Shown here: one piece after another, positions 12,601-27,600 of the stretch
Layout of the letters: each line of letters begins with the position of its first letter
How positions within the stretch are numbered: position 1 is the stretch's first letter
DNA from: Casuarius casuarius
Taxonomy: Eukaryota > Chordata > Aves > Casuariiformes > Casuariidae
Assembly: GCA_003342895.1 (NCBI GenBank)
Contig: PTFA01000085.1
Coordinates: forward strand, 1,762,671 to 1,826,670
Length of the DNA stretch: 64,000 bases
Direction of reading: 5' to 3'
Notes under the pieces: model-generated
The model's database searches: none
Told to the model about the DNA's origin: nothing
Seen by the model: only the letters and a program-made list of their open reading frames with translations
Translations under genes and position numbers: made by a program

Positions 12601-15600
12601 GAGGTAACATCAGCTCCTTTATCCAGTGCTCTTGTGCAATGGAAGTTAGAGATAATGATACTTATCTCTATCTCCATAACATGTTTTAAGATCAACATTA
12701 GTCAGAAAATTACAGTTATTCCATAAATTATGGCTTTCTACTTTAACAAACAAGTATCTGCAGTGTCTTACCTGACTCTATTTCTGCTAGCAACTGTGGT
12801 GTGTTAAGTAAGCCTTTGCTAATAACAGGGATTGCGGGAATAGCTGATATCTAGAGAAACGGAAAAAGAAAAAAACCCACTATTTTAAAGTTTACATAAC
12901 CTAGTAGGTTCAGTCATATTTTCACCTAAAGATGCATCTTTCACTTGGCATTTCTTTTATTTCCTAGAAAGGTCAATTTTGTCAATACATATACTGAAGC
13001 CAGCATGACAAAGGCCCAGCTAGCCTTGTTTGTGTAAGTCTAGTATGGTAAGTCACAATGAAGACATTTTGCCTGGCCCAGCTGGAAGCTTACATATCTC
13101 TTGTTTCAAGAGAAGGAGATGACAGACATTAGCAGGAATACACTAAAATGATCACTCTAATGATGTCATTTTTTATTTCAGTTTGTTTTGTTTTTTTCTC
13201 CTATAGTCAGCATACCTTTGTGCTTGGAATTGACATAGATGACTTCTCAGGCAATGGAATGCTATCAATCAGATCAAAAATTGCCTTGATTTTCTGGTCA
13301 GAAAGTCTGACATGCACCAAAGGAAGCCCNCCTGACACTTTAAACCTTAAAACAAAAACAAACAAACAAAAACCCACAGAAGAGAGATTATGAGAAGGAG
13401 AAAATGATTACTGAACTAAAACTTAACATTTGGAACCTTTGGGTGTAAGCATAACCCCAAAATCTGATTAATTCCAAGTACATACCAATTCTCGATTTAA
13501 AATCTTATTAATATCTATATCCATATATAAAGATCACACCACAGTAAAGCCAGCAATTCTGTATTAAAAACAGATGCTGGACTCTATTTAAACAGCGTAG
13601 TCAGTAAGCAGTGGAGGTGACAAGGGAACGACCAGGAGGAAAAAAAAAAAAAAAGGAAAAAAAAAGAAAAAAAAGTAGTAGGCTACTTTTATTTCCTTCC
13701 TATAGAAGAACCTAGAATCAATGCCTTCAAATTCAAAAGTGTAACTGAAGCTTTGGGGAAAACATAACTTGCTTTTCTGTAAGTACCAAGTAATTAAAAA
13801 AGAAGTTCTCTCAACATTAATACATTACTTTGCCATCCTGCTATCTTTCTCAACCATTGATTTTGCCAACTGTACATGAATATCCATAGGCTGTAATACG
13901 TGCAAAGTTGATGGATGTTGAAATCGAGCCTTTTTCCAGTCTTCACCTGCAAATGTTTAGATAACTTAGATGAAAAAAAGCATTGCTTGCTAATAGCTCT
14001 AAAATAACATGCAAAGGTAATCGACTAGCATCACTAGAAAAGGTTAAAGAACCCAGTCAAACTGGAGAATCTTAGACCATTTAGGTGAAGTATTTTAAAA
14101 GCTTCTGAATACATTTTCAACAGCCTTTAATAAAAAAATTGCCTTAGCAGCCTTGAGCCCGATTCTATACTAAAAGATATATCCTGACATAAAATCACAA
14201 AAATATAACAGNGATCAAGCATTTTGTTGACTGCACAACTCAAGTCCAAATGAAGCATCATTACAGCCAATTCCAGCTTTATTTTCCTCCATCTTATGGA
14301 AAACAAAACAGTTCTATGCATTTATTTTGCTTGATAGCATCAAAATAAAGAATTGATACACATGCTAAAAATAACAAGCAGTCATTTTCAAAGAAACTAA
14401 CAAGAAAATTACTCAGTTTAATACCAGAAGCATGTACTGTAAGACTGTTTAGTTGTGCCAGTTTTCATACATCTTTAGTTAGTGCTAGTTTTGGTTTGCC
14501 TCTTTTCTTTAAGCAACATACAGGCATACCTCGTTTTATTGCACTTCGCTTTATTGTGCTTCGCAGATACTGCGGTCTTTACAAATTGAAGGTTTGTGGC
14601 AACCCTGGGTCGAGCAAGTTCCATCAGCGCCATTTTTCAAACAGCACGTGCTCACTTCATGTCTCTGTGTCGCATTTTGGTAATTCTCACAATATTTCAT
14701 GCAATGTTTTTTTAAACATAATGCCATTGCAGACTTAATAGGCTACAGTATAGTGTAAACATAACTTTCATATGTTTGTGTTACTCGCTTTACTGTGATA
14801 TTTGCTTTATTGCGGTGGTCTGGAACCGAACCCGCAATATCTCCGACGTATGCCTGTACTTATTACACTTAAGTATCCTTAATCAATACTTTGAATAAAT
14901 AGCAACTATGTTGTTACCTGCTCTGACAAAAAGAAGTTGCACATTTTTTATTTCCACATCAAACTTGTCATAAGCTTTGTCCATAATCTCCTCTAAAGAT
15001 GGAAAGCTAGAAGTTTGACTACTGCCTTGATTTACGCTGTTCAGCTAAACACATAAGTGACAAGAAAAAGTTAAGTCTACAACTTACATATACATGCTAT
15101 TAATTCTAGTGAAGATGAAAAAGATGATTCTGACTCCTACAGAGAAGAGATCTTAATTCCAGACTTTGCTCAGTAAGGATAAACAGAATATGTTTTTATA
15201 AGTTTTATCAATCCATTTAATTTGAGTTATGCAAAAAACAAGTTTATCATTAGTTAAATTTATTGTTAGAGTAAAATATATATTTGATCAGACAATTAAA
15301 ATGAAGTTAAGTGCCATTTTTCAGCTTTACAGGAACAAGAGAGTTATCTTTCAAACTCCAAATAAAGAAAAAATATTTTTTACATTCCCTTACATTAATA
15401 AAAGGCTACCATTTTAGGAAAAATTTAAAAAATTAAGTTCACATGTCATCCTGCTAAAGAAATGAAAGGAAAGATGTTATATGGTAAGCTAGTAGGATCT
15501 TGTATCACCAACAATGAAAATTACAGCTATATCCAGAGAAAAGAGTATTTTCTTCTTTGGAGTGCAAAAAAAGAAGCCATTTATATACCTGAAATGTACC

Positions 15601-18600
15601 GAAGTCTAAAATAAGCAAATCTGATTTTTCATAGTAGAAACCTGTCTGTGGAACCACAAGGTAGGAAGGTTTCAGATTAATCTTCAAGTCAAGGACTTTC
15701 CGCATTTCAATAATGTGAACTAATCCTTAAATAAAAGGGAGATTAAAATTGACATTCTATTCACAGGTAAAACATTTCTTCCATTCCACATATAAGAAGG
15801 TGTTGTTTATTCAAAAGATAATGCATCTTGTGTACCATTTTATTGATTTCTCATTAAATGGAGGGTTCCTCTGCACAAAGCATCCACTAACCCTCCAAGT
15901 CAAAAAAGCTCCCCCCACCCCCATATAAATATGATCCTATAACATTACATTCTATTTAGACNGCAACCAAAACTTAAGCAGACTTTTGAAAATCCCACAG
16001 AAATTTTTTATGATATTCAGGAGTTCACCTCAGAGATGAGACTGATGCCATCATCCTACCTGTAGCAGTTCTTTCCTTAATTTCTTCCAGCTTCATTAAC
16101 GTGGCTGTTGTTAATTTTTCAAGATCCATTCCCTTACTTGTCTGGAAGAATTCTATCATTGCATTTATTGTTCTCTTACAAGAAAGAGACACAGAATTAT
16201 CAACATATACAGAATTCACTTAGTAAAAACTCCAAAATATGACTTGTGATTTGACAGAGCAAAAACGGTGAGAACAGGGGGGAAAGAAGAAAAATGGAGA
16301 ATCAGAAAAAGAGGTTTCTATTTGAGTTACTACTCACTGCATCGTATTTTATTTCCACAGGCTGTGATTCGATAGTAAGACTCTGGTCAGCAGCACTATC
16401 CTCTGGGTTAATATTAAACTCTATCTTAAGTAGAGAAGACTTCTTATCTCCTATGGAAGCCACAAGGGATGGTACAATGTTTTCTTGTCTCAGGCCTGTA
16501 ATATACCAGTTTTCAAGCTTTGCTTCCACCCTAAAGATGACAAATAGTTAAATAATATTTAATTACAGTACAGAACACAGTTCTATCTAGAAAAGACATA
16601 CAAGATTAAACAGCCTTTGATAAAGGAATACATGAAACAAACCTAGCTACACAGGACTAATGTACCACACAGTTAAGAAAAAGTTACATTAATAAATAGG
16701 AAAAACAAATTAAATAGGAGGCAAGTTGTTCCCAGCAACACAATGGTGATATTTTCTTATTATGTCCTGTCAGCTGAGAGATGGACTCAATTTAACTTTC
16801 AAGCTCAAGTTTATTAAGAGTTATTAAGAGAATCAGTTACAAAAGAAATGAGAGGTACAATATTTATACTACTGGTAAAAAAAAAAAAAGAGTAGGAATG
16901 TTAACTGTTACTTATTGATTTCAAAACAAGTTATGGACAGTCTCACTCTTTGGTGCAAATGGAAATTCTTTACTGTCATCTTCATTAGGAACAGGTTCAT
17001 TAGGAACAAGATAGGTAGGGTCAGCAATAAAATGCCTACAAAAGCAAGTCTTGCAAACACCCCTAAACCAGACAAATCTCATTCAGCCTTAGAAGGACAT
17101 ATTAGATAACAAACTTTTTACAGTCCTGTGTCTATACAACCAGAATTTCTGTACTCCCTTGATCACCCCTTCTCTCTCCCCCCATCCCAACTTTGGGATG
17201 TAACACAGTTTGGGCATAATAAAGATCACAAGAATGGCTCTATTAAGATAGCCTAGCTACGTTTTTTCCCGGAACTTCCAATCAACAAAAGTGTCTTTTC
17301 TACGGTTTCACTCATGCCAATTATATGGCTTACATTTATGTAAAATATTTTCAAATTTCTTTGTATTTTTGTGCAGCATTCAGGCTGCACCTTGAATATT
17401 CCTCAAAACCGTTTTCGCCAAAATGTGTCAAGAGTCAGCAGTTGAGCTGGTAAGCTTATGCACAAAGCAGAAGATGAAGGAACTACAAATGAAAGCATAT
17501 GAAAAGGGCACAGACTCATTTTCCAGACACTAAAAATCTTGTTTGCTGACTGTACGAGGCAATAATTATTCTTAAATATTGCTGGTGTGCCCTTATCTTA
17601 AAAGACAGGAAGGACTCAGTCTCCTGTATTCTGGGTAATCTCCTAACCACCACACAGAGAGGGGGGACACATTTGTCAGTTCTGTAGGAAGTCAACACCA
17701 CATTCAGTAGCTTGGTGAGAGTGTACTAGCCAGACTATTTCATACTGCTTAAATATCAACTCCCAAAATTAATATTCAGCACTTCAACATGTGGACTCAA
17801 GAAATAGCTTATTAATGTTCATGAAGACTAACAATGCTCCTTTCTTCATTCCATTCTACATTATCCACCACATAAGTGACAGTAACTTTTCAAATTACCT
17901 ATAAAAACAGTGAAAGTACAGAACCCCTGTAATTTTACAAGTCAATATACAATATAATGCACTGTCCAAGAAAAAAAGAATAAAGTTGGAAAAAGAAGTG
18001 ATGTTTCTACAAAAAGAAAATACCAAGCTAATTACTTTATGGCTTGTGCTCCTGGGCGCTGCGATATTTTGGTACTCAGATCAATTATCTGTACTTTAAG
18101 AGTTTCTGGCACNTTCTTGTCTTCTTTAATTGTAAGAGAAGTACTTAACAGCTTCAGTGTCACAACATGGGCAACATACTAACAAGAAGGATAGAAAAAT
18201 TGAGATTAGTTATCTTGATGTGAATCATTTCTCAGAATTTCTAATTTAAACTAGTCTATGAAATGTGGTGCTTGCAGCTATTCCAGTAGCCAAAGGTAAT
18301 GCATACATCCCCATGCAGGAAGCTAAGTATAAAGCCTTTACTTTCATTCAACCCTTATCAGTCACTTCTGTAACATAAAACAGTATTTCAAACAATGCAG
18401 AGTGTATCTAATCTGTATCTCTTGTCAGGAGGCAGAGGGGTTTTTTAAGCTATGAAAGCAAGTGTAGTTAAGCTATACTCAATGCAGAACTAGCAAGCTC
18501 AAACAAAATCATCATAATCCCACCAAATAACTATATTTTAAAAGATACTGTATAGATGCCTTTGTTATTCTTCCTGTTGAATTGCCAGGTAGTGACCTTG

Positions 18601-21600
18601 TCAAGAACGGGTTTTGCCTTCCTGAGGCAAGTACCATCTGGTGGTCTTGTCAATCAGAAACTTAAGAATCAAACAGTACTTCCTATTTGAATTTAAAGTC
18701 TGCACATTTCTTCACTGTACTGAGAGGTATGAAACCACCTTTATACTTAATTTATCCAAATAAGGAATGGAAATTCTTCCACACAGGGAACAAGGAATGG
18801 GTGAAACAAATAGAAAAATGCAACACTATTGGACGATGTTTGGACTATGTCTCTTCTATGTTGGTAAGAGATGCTTGCTGCTGCTCTACTCTTTTCAGTT
18901 TGACAAGAACACGAACTCTCAACTGCACAGAGACTGGGATGCTGCTACTCCAGTAATTTTGAGCTGCCTCATGTGACGCACATGCAGGATTATGATAAAT
19001 TTAACAAAAATGTACAAGATTGGAGTGTTTTTTGGGGGTGGATTGGGGGCAGGTTTCACGAGAGAAATAAAAAGAGAATGGGGGAGAGGGGCACAGGGGA
19101 GAAATGATATCTTGCTTAAAAGAAACACTGCTAATGTAAAAAGTACTTCTGTAAATGATGAGCAACTCCAAGCAGAACCACCAGTCATGTTAAGATTTAA
19201 AACTACAACAGTAACAGCATTCACAGGAAATGAGTATACTGAGAGAAACCTTAACCTTTGGCATTTTCTTAGTTATGTACCTCCAAGCTTTCTTTCCATA
19301 AACCCTCCATAAAATATAATTATCTTCTATACAGTTTATCTTCTATTCCTTTGCTTAACAATCCAAAAAAATCTGACACACAAAAACGTATTTTAAAGTT
19401 ACACTTTCCTTTTTGTTGTAGAAACAAGTACTACAACAGAAGTCTGTTTACTTCAGATGATATATTAATCACTAGAACAAGTGTTTCAATGAAACATAAC
19501 ATGATGCTTTTAAGAGAAACCTCCCTGAAAATTACAAATATTAGGCTAAACAGGAAATAATTACGTTAATGCTTACCTTTATAAAAACATCCATTCAATT
19601 ATCAGAATCAAACCGACTTTTTAAATTTAAAAACGAACAAGAAGTCCATACAGACTAATTCAGTTTTCACTACAACACATAGCAAGAAATAGATATGATG
19701 AAAAGGCAAATATGAAATCTCTTTTCATTTACAATCAGTTTTTTTTTATTGTCTTTCAGGTTGTGAACAGGTATCTATATTCCAATTCCTGATACTTCTA
19801 AATCAGTCCTGCATATGGTTATGCACAAGGGCATCCAAGGAAACATTAGCCATTCTTCATGTTTTCTGAAAAATAATTTTCTTTTTTATAATCACCTTTG
19901 CATATTCAGTATAGACTGAATTTGCACTGACACATATTCCATCAGTAATTGCTTTTCCTAAGGCTAACGAGCATCAGAAAGTTTGGTTTTTCTGTTTGGT
20001 TGGTTGGGGTTTTTTTTTCTTAACCATCCCCATAAAAGTTGCCTACCTGCTTTGGTAAGGAAAGGTGATGGGAGCTGTCACTATATCCAATAGCAGTAAA
20101 AAGCTTAGCTTTCTCTTCTGGTGTCATTAGTTCATCAATAGCTTAAAAATAAACAAATCCATGCATTTACATTTTGATTAGTAACTGTAAGTGATTTCCC
20201 TTTAACATGTCTACTGTCCTTTACTCAAGTTCAGCTGAAACATCAAGCTTATCTTCTTCTGATTCTCCATGTTGCCTCAAGTTCCATATTATAAAATTAT
20301 GTACATAGAACCAGTCTTCTTACACAGTGTTACAAACCTTGCACAGACATCATCATCATTTATATTACAAGAGGACCCATAACTCACAATAATCAAAATA
20401 GCTTTAAGGAGTACTATTAGAACTATGAGAACTTCTGGTTCAGACAGCAGATCAGTAGAAGAATATAGTATTTTGATTCTTAAATGTTTATGGCCATTTC
20501 AGAAGTATGTCTTATTTGTCAACTCAATATTCATCAACGTTANGTAATACTATAAAACGAATCAATACTGCATGGTACTGTCTTTGCCTTACTCTCTTCT
20601 CCGGTGCAGTAGGAAGCACGACATATACTAGCTTGCTTCTTGCTGTGTATAAAAACTTAATATATATAAAATTAGTATATTACAGCTTAAACCTACTTTC
20701 AGGAACCGATGATTCTTCATCTTCCTTTTTTCTAGATTCTTTCTTACCCCAGAAACCACCAAACCAGCCTCCACTTTTTTTTTCTACTTCGGTGGTTTTC
20801 TTCTTCAGTAATTTTTGTCCTGATCTTATCATCTACAAATCAGACATACAGAATAATAATACACTGTTTTTACATAAGTAAAATATGCAGTACACTGACT
20901 AAACAGACATTTAATTGAGAGACAGGAATACCATCCCTGCAAGAGATTAAGAATGCTTTGACTCACACACCAGATAAAAGCAAAAAGACAGGCTGAGTGA
21001 GAAAGCGTGTGTTATTTTGCATGACCTTTCTTCCTTTTTATGCATTTCACTACCATTTAGACTACAAAAAGACAAGAACCACATGCAAAAAGAATGTAAG
21101 AGGAAGCAAGAAGCAACTGCATTTCTTAAATCCAATTCATTAATACAGTAACAAATGTGAAGACTGATCCTGTAACACTAGGTATATTTTGAACTTTTTA
21201 ACTATACCATACTTTCCATCTTAAAAATGGAAGTCTGACCAGAAACATCACAAAATTCAGCATCATCATTTTTCCTTTGTCATCTTCATTTTACATACAT
21301 CCTGGATGTATTGACAAATACTGATGTTATATTGTCATGAACAGTAATGGCACAATGCAAATACAGAGGCTAATTTTAATGCTAGGAAAACAGCTACCAG
21401 TGACATGCTCTCAGAAGACTATTCTAAGCTTACGCATGCTGTGGTAGGTGTTTTTGATTTCAACTGCAGATACAGCACTTTGCATACTGTTGCAACAAGC
21501 AGCTCAGTGTTAACAGTGATTTCCAGAGTCAAATGCAACTAATGACCTCATCTGCCTTTTAATGATTTTCTCAGAGTGGTTCTCTAATTAGATTGCCCAT

Positions 21601-24600
21601 CCTCTAAAAAGGGACCAGAACATATCAAGGTAGGTAGTATGGGAACAGCTGTACATGTTGGATCTCACACAGTGACAGTACCAGTCTTGAAATAACAGAA
21701 GTCAACGGAAGAAAGGAGGGGAAGGAAAAAAAAAAAATCATTAAATCATCATCCCAGATAATGGCCCGAATGGTATAGAGTGTGTAGCAGCAACACTTTG
21801 CACACACATACAGTTTCTACTTGGGTGTTTTGGAACTGGTTTCCAATTTGAAAATTAGTTTACTCCTGTCCTGGAAAGATAGGCAACTTGCCTTCTCTCC
21901 TCCCCATCCAGTCACACTCTTATCACAAAGTTTTTCAAAATATTATCATGACAGAACAATCCTGTTTAAAATGTTACAGTATTACTGAACAGAACTTGCC
22001 TCTTACCTCAACTTGTGCTTGTTGCCTTGCTAAAATTATGTTGAAGACATCAAGTTTTCTTTCTAGGTCCTGTAAAATGTATGGTGAAATCATTAGCCTC
22101 TAAAGAACATTTAAAAAAAAAGCTCACCACTACAGCTCTTCTACTAGCCTTCTCACATTCACACTCTAATTTCTTTCTAGACATGCTCTTTTCTTTCAAA
22201 GGTATACCTGCTGCGGACATTCACTAGAAGATGAAACCTGATGTGCAACAGTCTAACTGTTTTAAGAGATCAATTTGCACTTCAGTAAANGCAAAGCTCA
22301 TTAATATGTAACCAAAAAAGGTTAATTTAAATAGCACTATTATTTTCTTTCTTTCCACAAAAGGTTGCTCTGTACTCTCAACTTCAGATTAAAATTGTAT
22401 TTCCAAAGAGCTCTTGTGCACTAGTAAAACCATCAAACATGATTACTATTAAATAATTCTTTTTATATGACAAAACCCCCAAAACACACGTACATACTTT
22501 CAAAAGATGCTGATAAGACTGTCACTTTAGAGAATGTTAGCAGGTGTCATGTTTAAAGTGACTTTAACTTACTCCAGCTTTATCTTTGAAAAGCAGACGT
22601 TATTACCCCTGAGGTTGGTTCAGGCTTTACATAGAAACTAAACAAGGGAAAAGCTACATTTCTTTCTGATATTNATGGCTCTAAAAAAAACCACATACTA
22701 CAGACTCAACACTCCACTACACTCTGTGCAAATATTAATATAGCTACCCATTATCCCCTTCTATTTCAAAACACACTAAAAATTTGGCATTTAATAGGAA
22801 GTCTTAAGAGACTGCTCTTTAACTCCTAAGTCAGTGCTCAGGAAAAAGAGCTTTCTTGTGGTCTTAAAAACAGCCATACTCACTGGTTAAAGGCCTAGTA
22901 AAAAAACAACAGAAAAAAACAAAANGAAAATTTCAGTAATAAAACAATGTCTATTGAACCAAGAAATATACTGCCGCAGCAACACCACATACCTGAATTT
23001 GCCTCTGTGCTTCTTCTGAGAGTTTACTCTGCGTCAGCTTGTTCTTGTACACATTTTTATAACTCTTCAGAAGCTGCCTATGTTGTTTTATGCTACTCCA
23101 TGACCACATACGAGTATGTCTTTTGATATGAACTTCAAGAACACTGTTACCTGCATATTTCCACCTACAAAATTCCACACTTGTGAGTAACTTCCCATTT
23201 TATTTTGTGCATTACAACTTAAAATTACAGAGGCAGTTTATCAATATGCAAATATTTTGTTCACAACTTGCCATGTAAGTAACCTCACTTATAAGGAAAG
23301 TTTACTGGTTTCAACATTACTTTCGAAAGACAGACTCCTGTTATATTTAATGACTGAAGGACTACACATCGACATTTTCTATTGACTGTGCATTTGTAAG
23401 TTTGGTCTGTAACAGCATTAAGTACACAGTCATTAAAACTAAAGCACTTGGATAATCAGCATCAGTTAAGTATTTTGAAAAAATCCACAGAATTTATCTC
23501 AAAACTTCATGAACTGAAATTGCAGGTGAGATGCATGTTTCCCTTGTAACACATTTGATAATTTCAGAAAGGTTAAAAAAAAACAAACAAACAAACAAAA
23601 AAAACCACACCCCCACACACTTGTCTTCTAATCTCAAGAGGGAAGACTGGCATTTAGCTTAGAGATTATGGGGGCAGGGTCAGCCCTGCAAGTTGGATTT
23701 TCATTTGGTTCTTTCATATGACCTCTCCTGCAAATCTGTTTATACTTGGCCAAGCAAAGCACTGTTAAAGTAATAATGATGCATGCAATCTAGCCATTAA
23801 ACCATCATTAACCACCAAGGAGAATGAAGAGACTAGAGAGGAGCTCAGTGTCTCCCAAAGAATGCATGAACATATGCAGCTTACCATTGTTTAGCATTTT
23901 TATGGAGAGATACATTTGGTCTGAATCTTCGGTACGGTACATTGCGAACCATGTAGTCTACAGACTCCAGAAGATCTATCATGCTGAGGTACTAAAGACA
24001 TGAAAACAAGTTTCTCAGCAGAAGTTGGTATTTTGTTACATACTGTTTAAAATATGCATACATTTACCAGAGTCTTCAGTATTCCTCAAATANAGAAATG
24101 TAGGCCTATGCACTTCCATCAGTATGAAAGAGCAGACCAACTATACTCACTGCCCTCAGAAAGCACTGCCATATGAATTTCAGGTTCCCCTGAGGGCCAA
24201 AAACAATTTGTATTTTCTGTTGGCCTGCACACCACCAAGCATAAGACTTTCTCAAACTGATCTTATTTTCTTCCTTTATCAACACCTGATTTCCCCAGTT
24301 TGAAACAACTTTGCATTAGTTGATGCTATTGGTACTGTTACAAACACAACTTATGCTTTGACATGAACAGGAGCTTTAAAAAAAAAAAGTATTTAAACAA
24401 ACTAACCATAAATAATGAAGAAATTTGCAACACTGACTGCTGAGAAGCTATCTAAAGGAGTTACTGGATATATCAGTGGGCTTGGCTGCCAAAGCCAGTG
24501 TAGTTCATTCATTCCCACCGTTGTATCTTGGCACCTCTTCAATTATAGTATTGGCTTATAGTTTTATCAGATAAAGCAGAATAAGGGCTACTTATAAGAA

Positions 24601-27600
24601 TCATTCCATTCTCTATGTGAAAAAAATTGCTACTTTAAGTGCTGAATATAGGTCAGGGGACCTTTCCCAGAGTCCAAAGATGACATAGGGCCAGAGTGTT
24701 AGGATCTACCACCAGGACATGCCTGTTACACAGATGTGCTCACATGGTTCCCCCTACACGGTCTAGACAGTCTACTCACATATAAACAGAAAACTCACAA
24801 TGTTTTTAAACAAATAAACAAAAGAATCCTACAGCTTTTGTCACAGACTCTAGAATAAGTGATAACATACCAAGCCAGATTACCTGTGGCTTAGTGAGTT
24901 CAATGGCAATTCTCTGTACTTCTACATTCCAATCGAGCTTGGGAGTTTTTAGTTCTACTTCTGCTAATGGGTTGATAAAGAGTCTTGCGGAGGCTGATAC
25001 TGGTCTAAAAACTTAAATATAAAAATTTCAGATTAGTTCTATGTTTAAAACTTAAAGAATGAGAAGAATGAAAGTACTTTCTTCTGCTACCTGATAGAAG
25101 NCTGAAGAGACCAACTATACCAACCACTTACTAGGGACAATGTGTATGCTTAAGACCCACAAATTCATCATGCAACTCTTCCCAAAAATGGAGTTAGCCC
25201 AGCAGCCATCAAAAGGCATACAAGTTCTAAGCTGTTACATTATGGTAGCGTTTTTGTAAAATAAAGCTAGTTAGGTCACACCTATGCGATCAGGTCAGTC
25301 TATTGTATGCTAACATGCTTACAACAGCTGTACATCCATTCATTCCTAGCTTACTTACTATACTGGTAGTCTTGAGGCTGGTTACCGCTACATGGAATTC
25401 CTCTTTTTAGCTGATCCTGCAAAGAAAAACAACACTGGCTAGTAATTGCTGAAGAGTGTTACTTATGGATGGTTCTCTAAGCTTTGAGTAGACCAACTCA
25501 AATTCACACGTACTCTGCAGGTTTGCTTGTTTGTTTAAATGGGAAATCTCATGCAGCACAAGTACTTTAAGAGTAAACAGTTTTAATATTGGCTTTCTCC
25601 AGATTAAAAAACATCTCAGTTTCTCATATCAAGAGAAAGCTCAGTGAAATCTTCATTCGACTTCCCTCAAAATCTTGCAGATTTAGAAACATATAGCTCA
25701 TGCGCACATTTACATGTGAAAGGTAACAGATAAACTGTTTTGTTTTTAAATTCCTTGAAGGTTCCCAACAGTGTATATTCACATTCTACCCTTCCTATTG
25801 TTTAGCATACAGTTATGACACTTGAGTCTTCCAGTATTCTGCAGCTAAGAGAGGAACTCAAGATAGAGAGTCTTATTTCAAGACAGCGTCTATCTTGCGC
25901 TATAATTCTTCAGTGGTCTATCCAGAATGCTACACTCAAAAGTATTTTATCTTGTTTCAGAGCTGCAATGGCACAATCAGTTAAAGCAGAAGGCCTTTTA
26001 GAAATATGTGCATATTAGCTACTATACAAAGACAGATAAAGTGCTTGTTCCTGTTATGTTTTATAACAATAATATTCACGATGACCCATAGACCATTACA
26101 GATCTTTTTAAAATTATATCTGTATTTTAGATTATGCTCTAATACATTTAGTCACTGCAGCTCAGCCAACAGGTTTATCTATAGCGCTGCTCACAGGAAT
26201 CCAATAATCCCTACAACTACTGCAACAGTTACTGCAGTTGAATATGAGGTTATTTACAGTGAGTTACCAACAGGCCTCAGCAGCCCTCTAATCTGCTACA
26301 AACTGTTACACTGTGTTTGGTTTCTAGGCTAAGCTCAATATGGCAGAACTGTAGTAGCTCAATTTCAGCACCTACTTTAGGAAACCTACACACACACAAA
26401 TTCCCTGACAGGAACTCCTAACTTAAAAACAGGAATGAAAAAGAACGTTTGCTGAACGCTCATGCTTCTAAGCTATTGTGAAAATTTAACTAGCAGTTTG
26501 ATCCAACACCATCTCTAAAGCAAAATATTTCTTCCCACAAATACAGAAGACACTTTGCTACAAGGAAAGTTTGACATTCATTTAGGGTTTTTTTGTTTGA
26601 TTGTTTTTTTTAAATGAGGCATGCTGGATTTCTTTTTGTCCCTTAATTCATATACAACCACTCTCTGTGGGCTGCAGTTCCTCTGTACAAATACTCCAAT
26701 TTCTAAACAAGAGTTTATCTTAATCCTAGAGGTGCAGTCATATGAGACAATCTGAAAATCTGCTGCTGTGAGAAGTAGCCCCGACTCCCATCCTTCTTCC
26801 CAACTCTGGAGTCCACTCCCTGCTTTGTCATAGCACTGAACTTTATGACCCCCCGCCCCAATAAGCTGTCTGGCTAAGAACAACAACATAGAGAACGCGG
26901 CAGAGCAGTAGGAGGAGGAAGACGGCAACTGGTTTGCCTCTTTAAGCAGCATCAAGATGTTTAAGCATCTCAGCCCTCCCATCTGCTGTAGCTTGTGTGC
27001 ATCAGTCTGCTCAGGAAAGTACCAACTGCTCATTTACTCGTCTCCAGAAACCTTGAATATCTGCCTACTAAAAGTTCTCAGGTCTTCATCAGGCAGTCAT
27101 TTGACCCTAATTACCCTATTATTATCAAAATCCTTCCAAGCAACCTCCATGTTTAGAGAAAAGAACCCACCTTCTCTTCTCTGCCCTCCCAAGAAATGTC
27201 AACAGAGAAAAAAGACTACCCTCTTTCACCAACCAGGGAGCCGAGTCACAAAAAAATCCTGCACTCAGCTGCAAGAAAAAGGCAATGAACTAGAAGAAAA
27301 AGATAACTTGTCGTGCCATTAGGCTTTGCAGTGTGCAGCTCCCCATCAACATGGGAGCTTCTTTGCCTCTTTCTTCCCAGGAGGGCAGGGAGGCAGGATA
27401 CCGAAAAGGGTTTCATGTTCTCTTATTCACAACAGTACAGTAATTTTACTACATATTTGTAACAAGTTGAATATGAGTTTCAAATATCAACAAGATCAAA
27501 GTAAGTTAGCAGTGGAAAACCAATTCTGAACAAGCCCCAGAATTCCAATTTCTTAAGGTAGCACCATGCAAGTCCCAGGAGGAACACAAAACTGACCCAA

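Noticed and set aside
14496..14738. 80-codon open frame overlapping the Tigger element
   Set aside because: It begins upstream of the element, runs through its non-coding terminal region and ends inside it; the transposase region is deleted.
14521..14856. Idea that the whole window is mammalian because of the Tigger1 element
   Set aside because: No mammalian SINEs or L1, very short VPS13C introns and avian-type CR1 fragments argue against it. One element cannot outweigh these.
16811..17011. Short tandem duplications in intron 19
   Set aside because: 10-13-bp slippage duplications are common in AT-rich introns and show no further structure.
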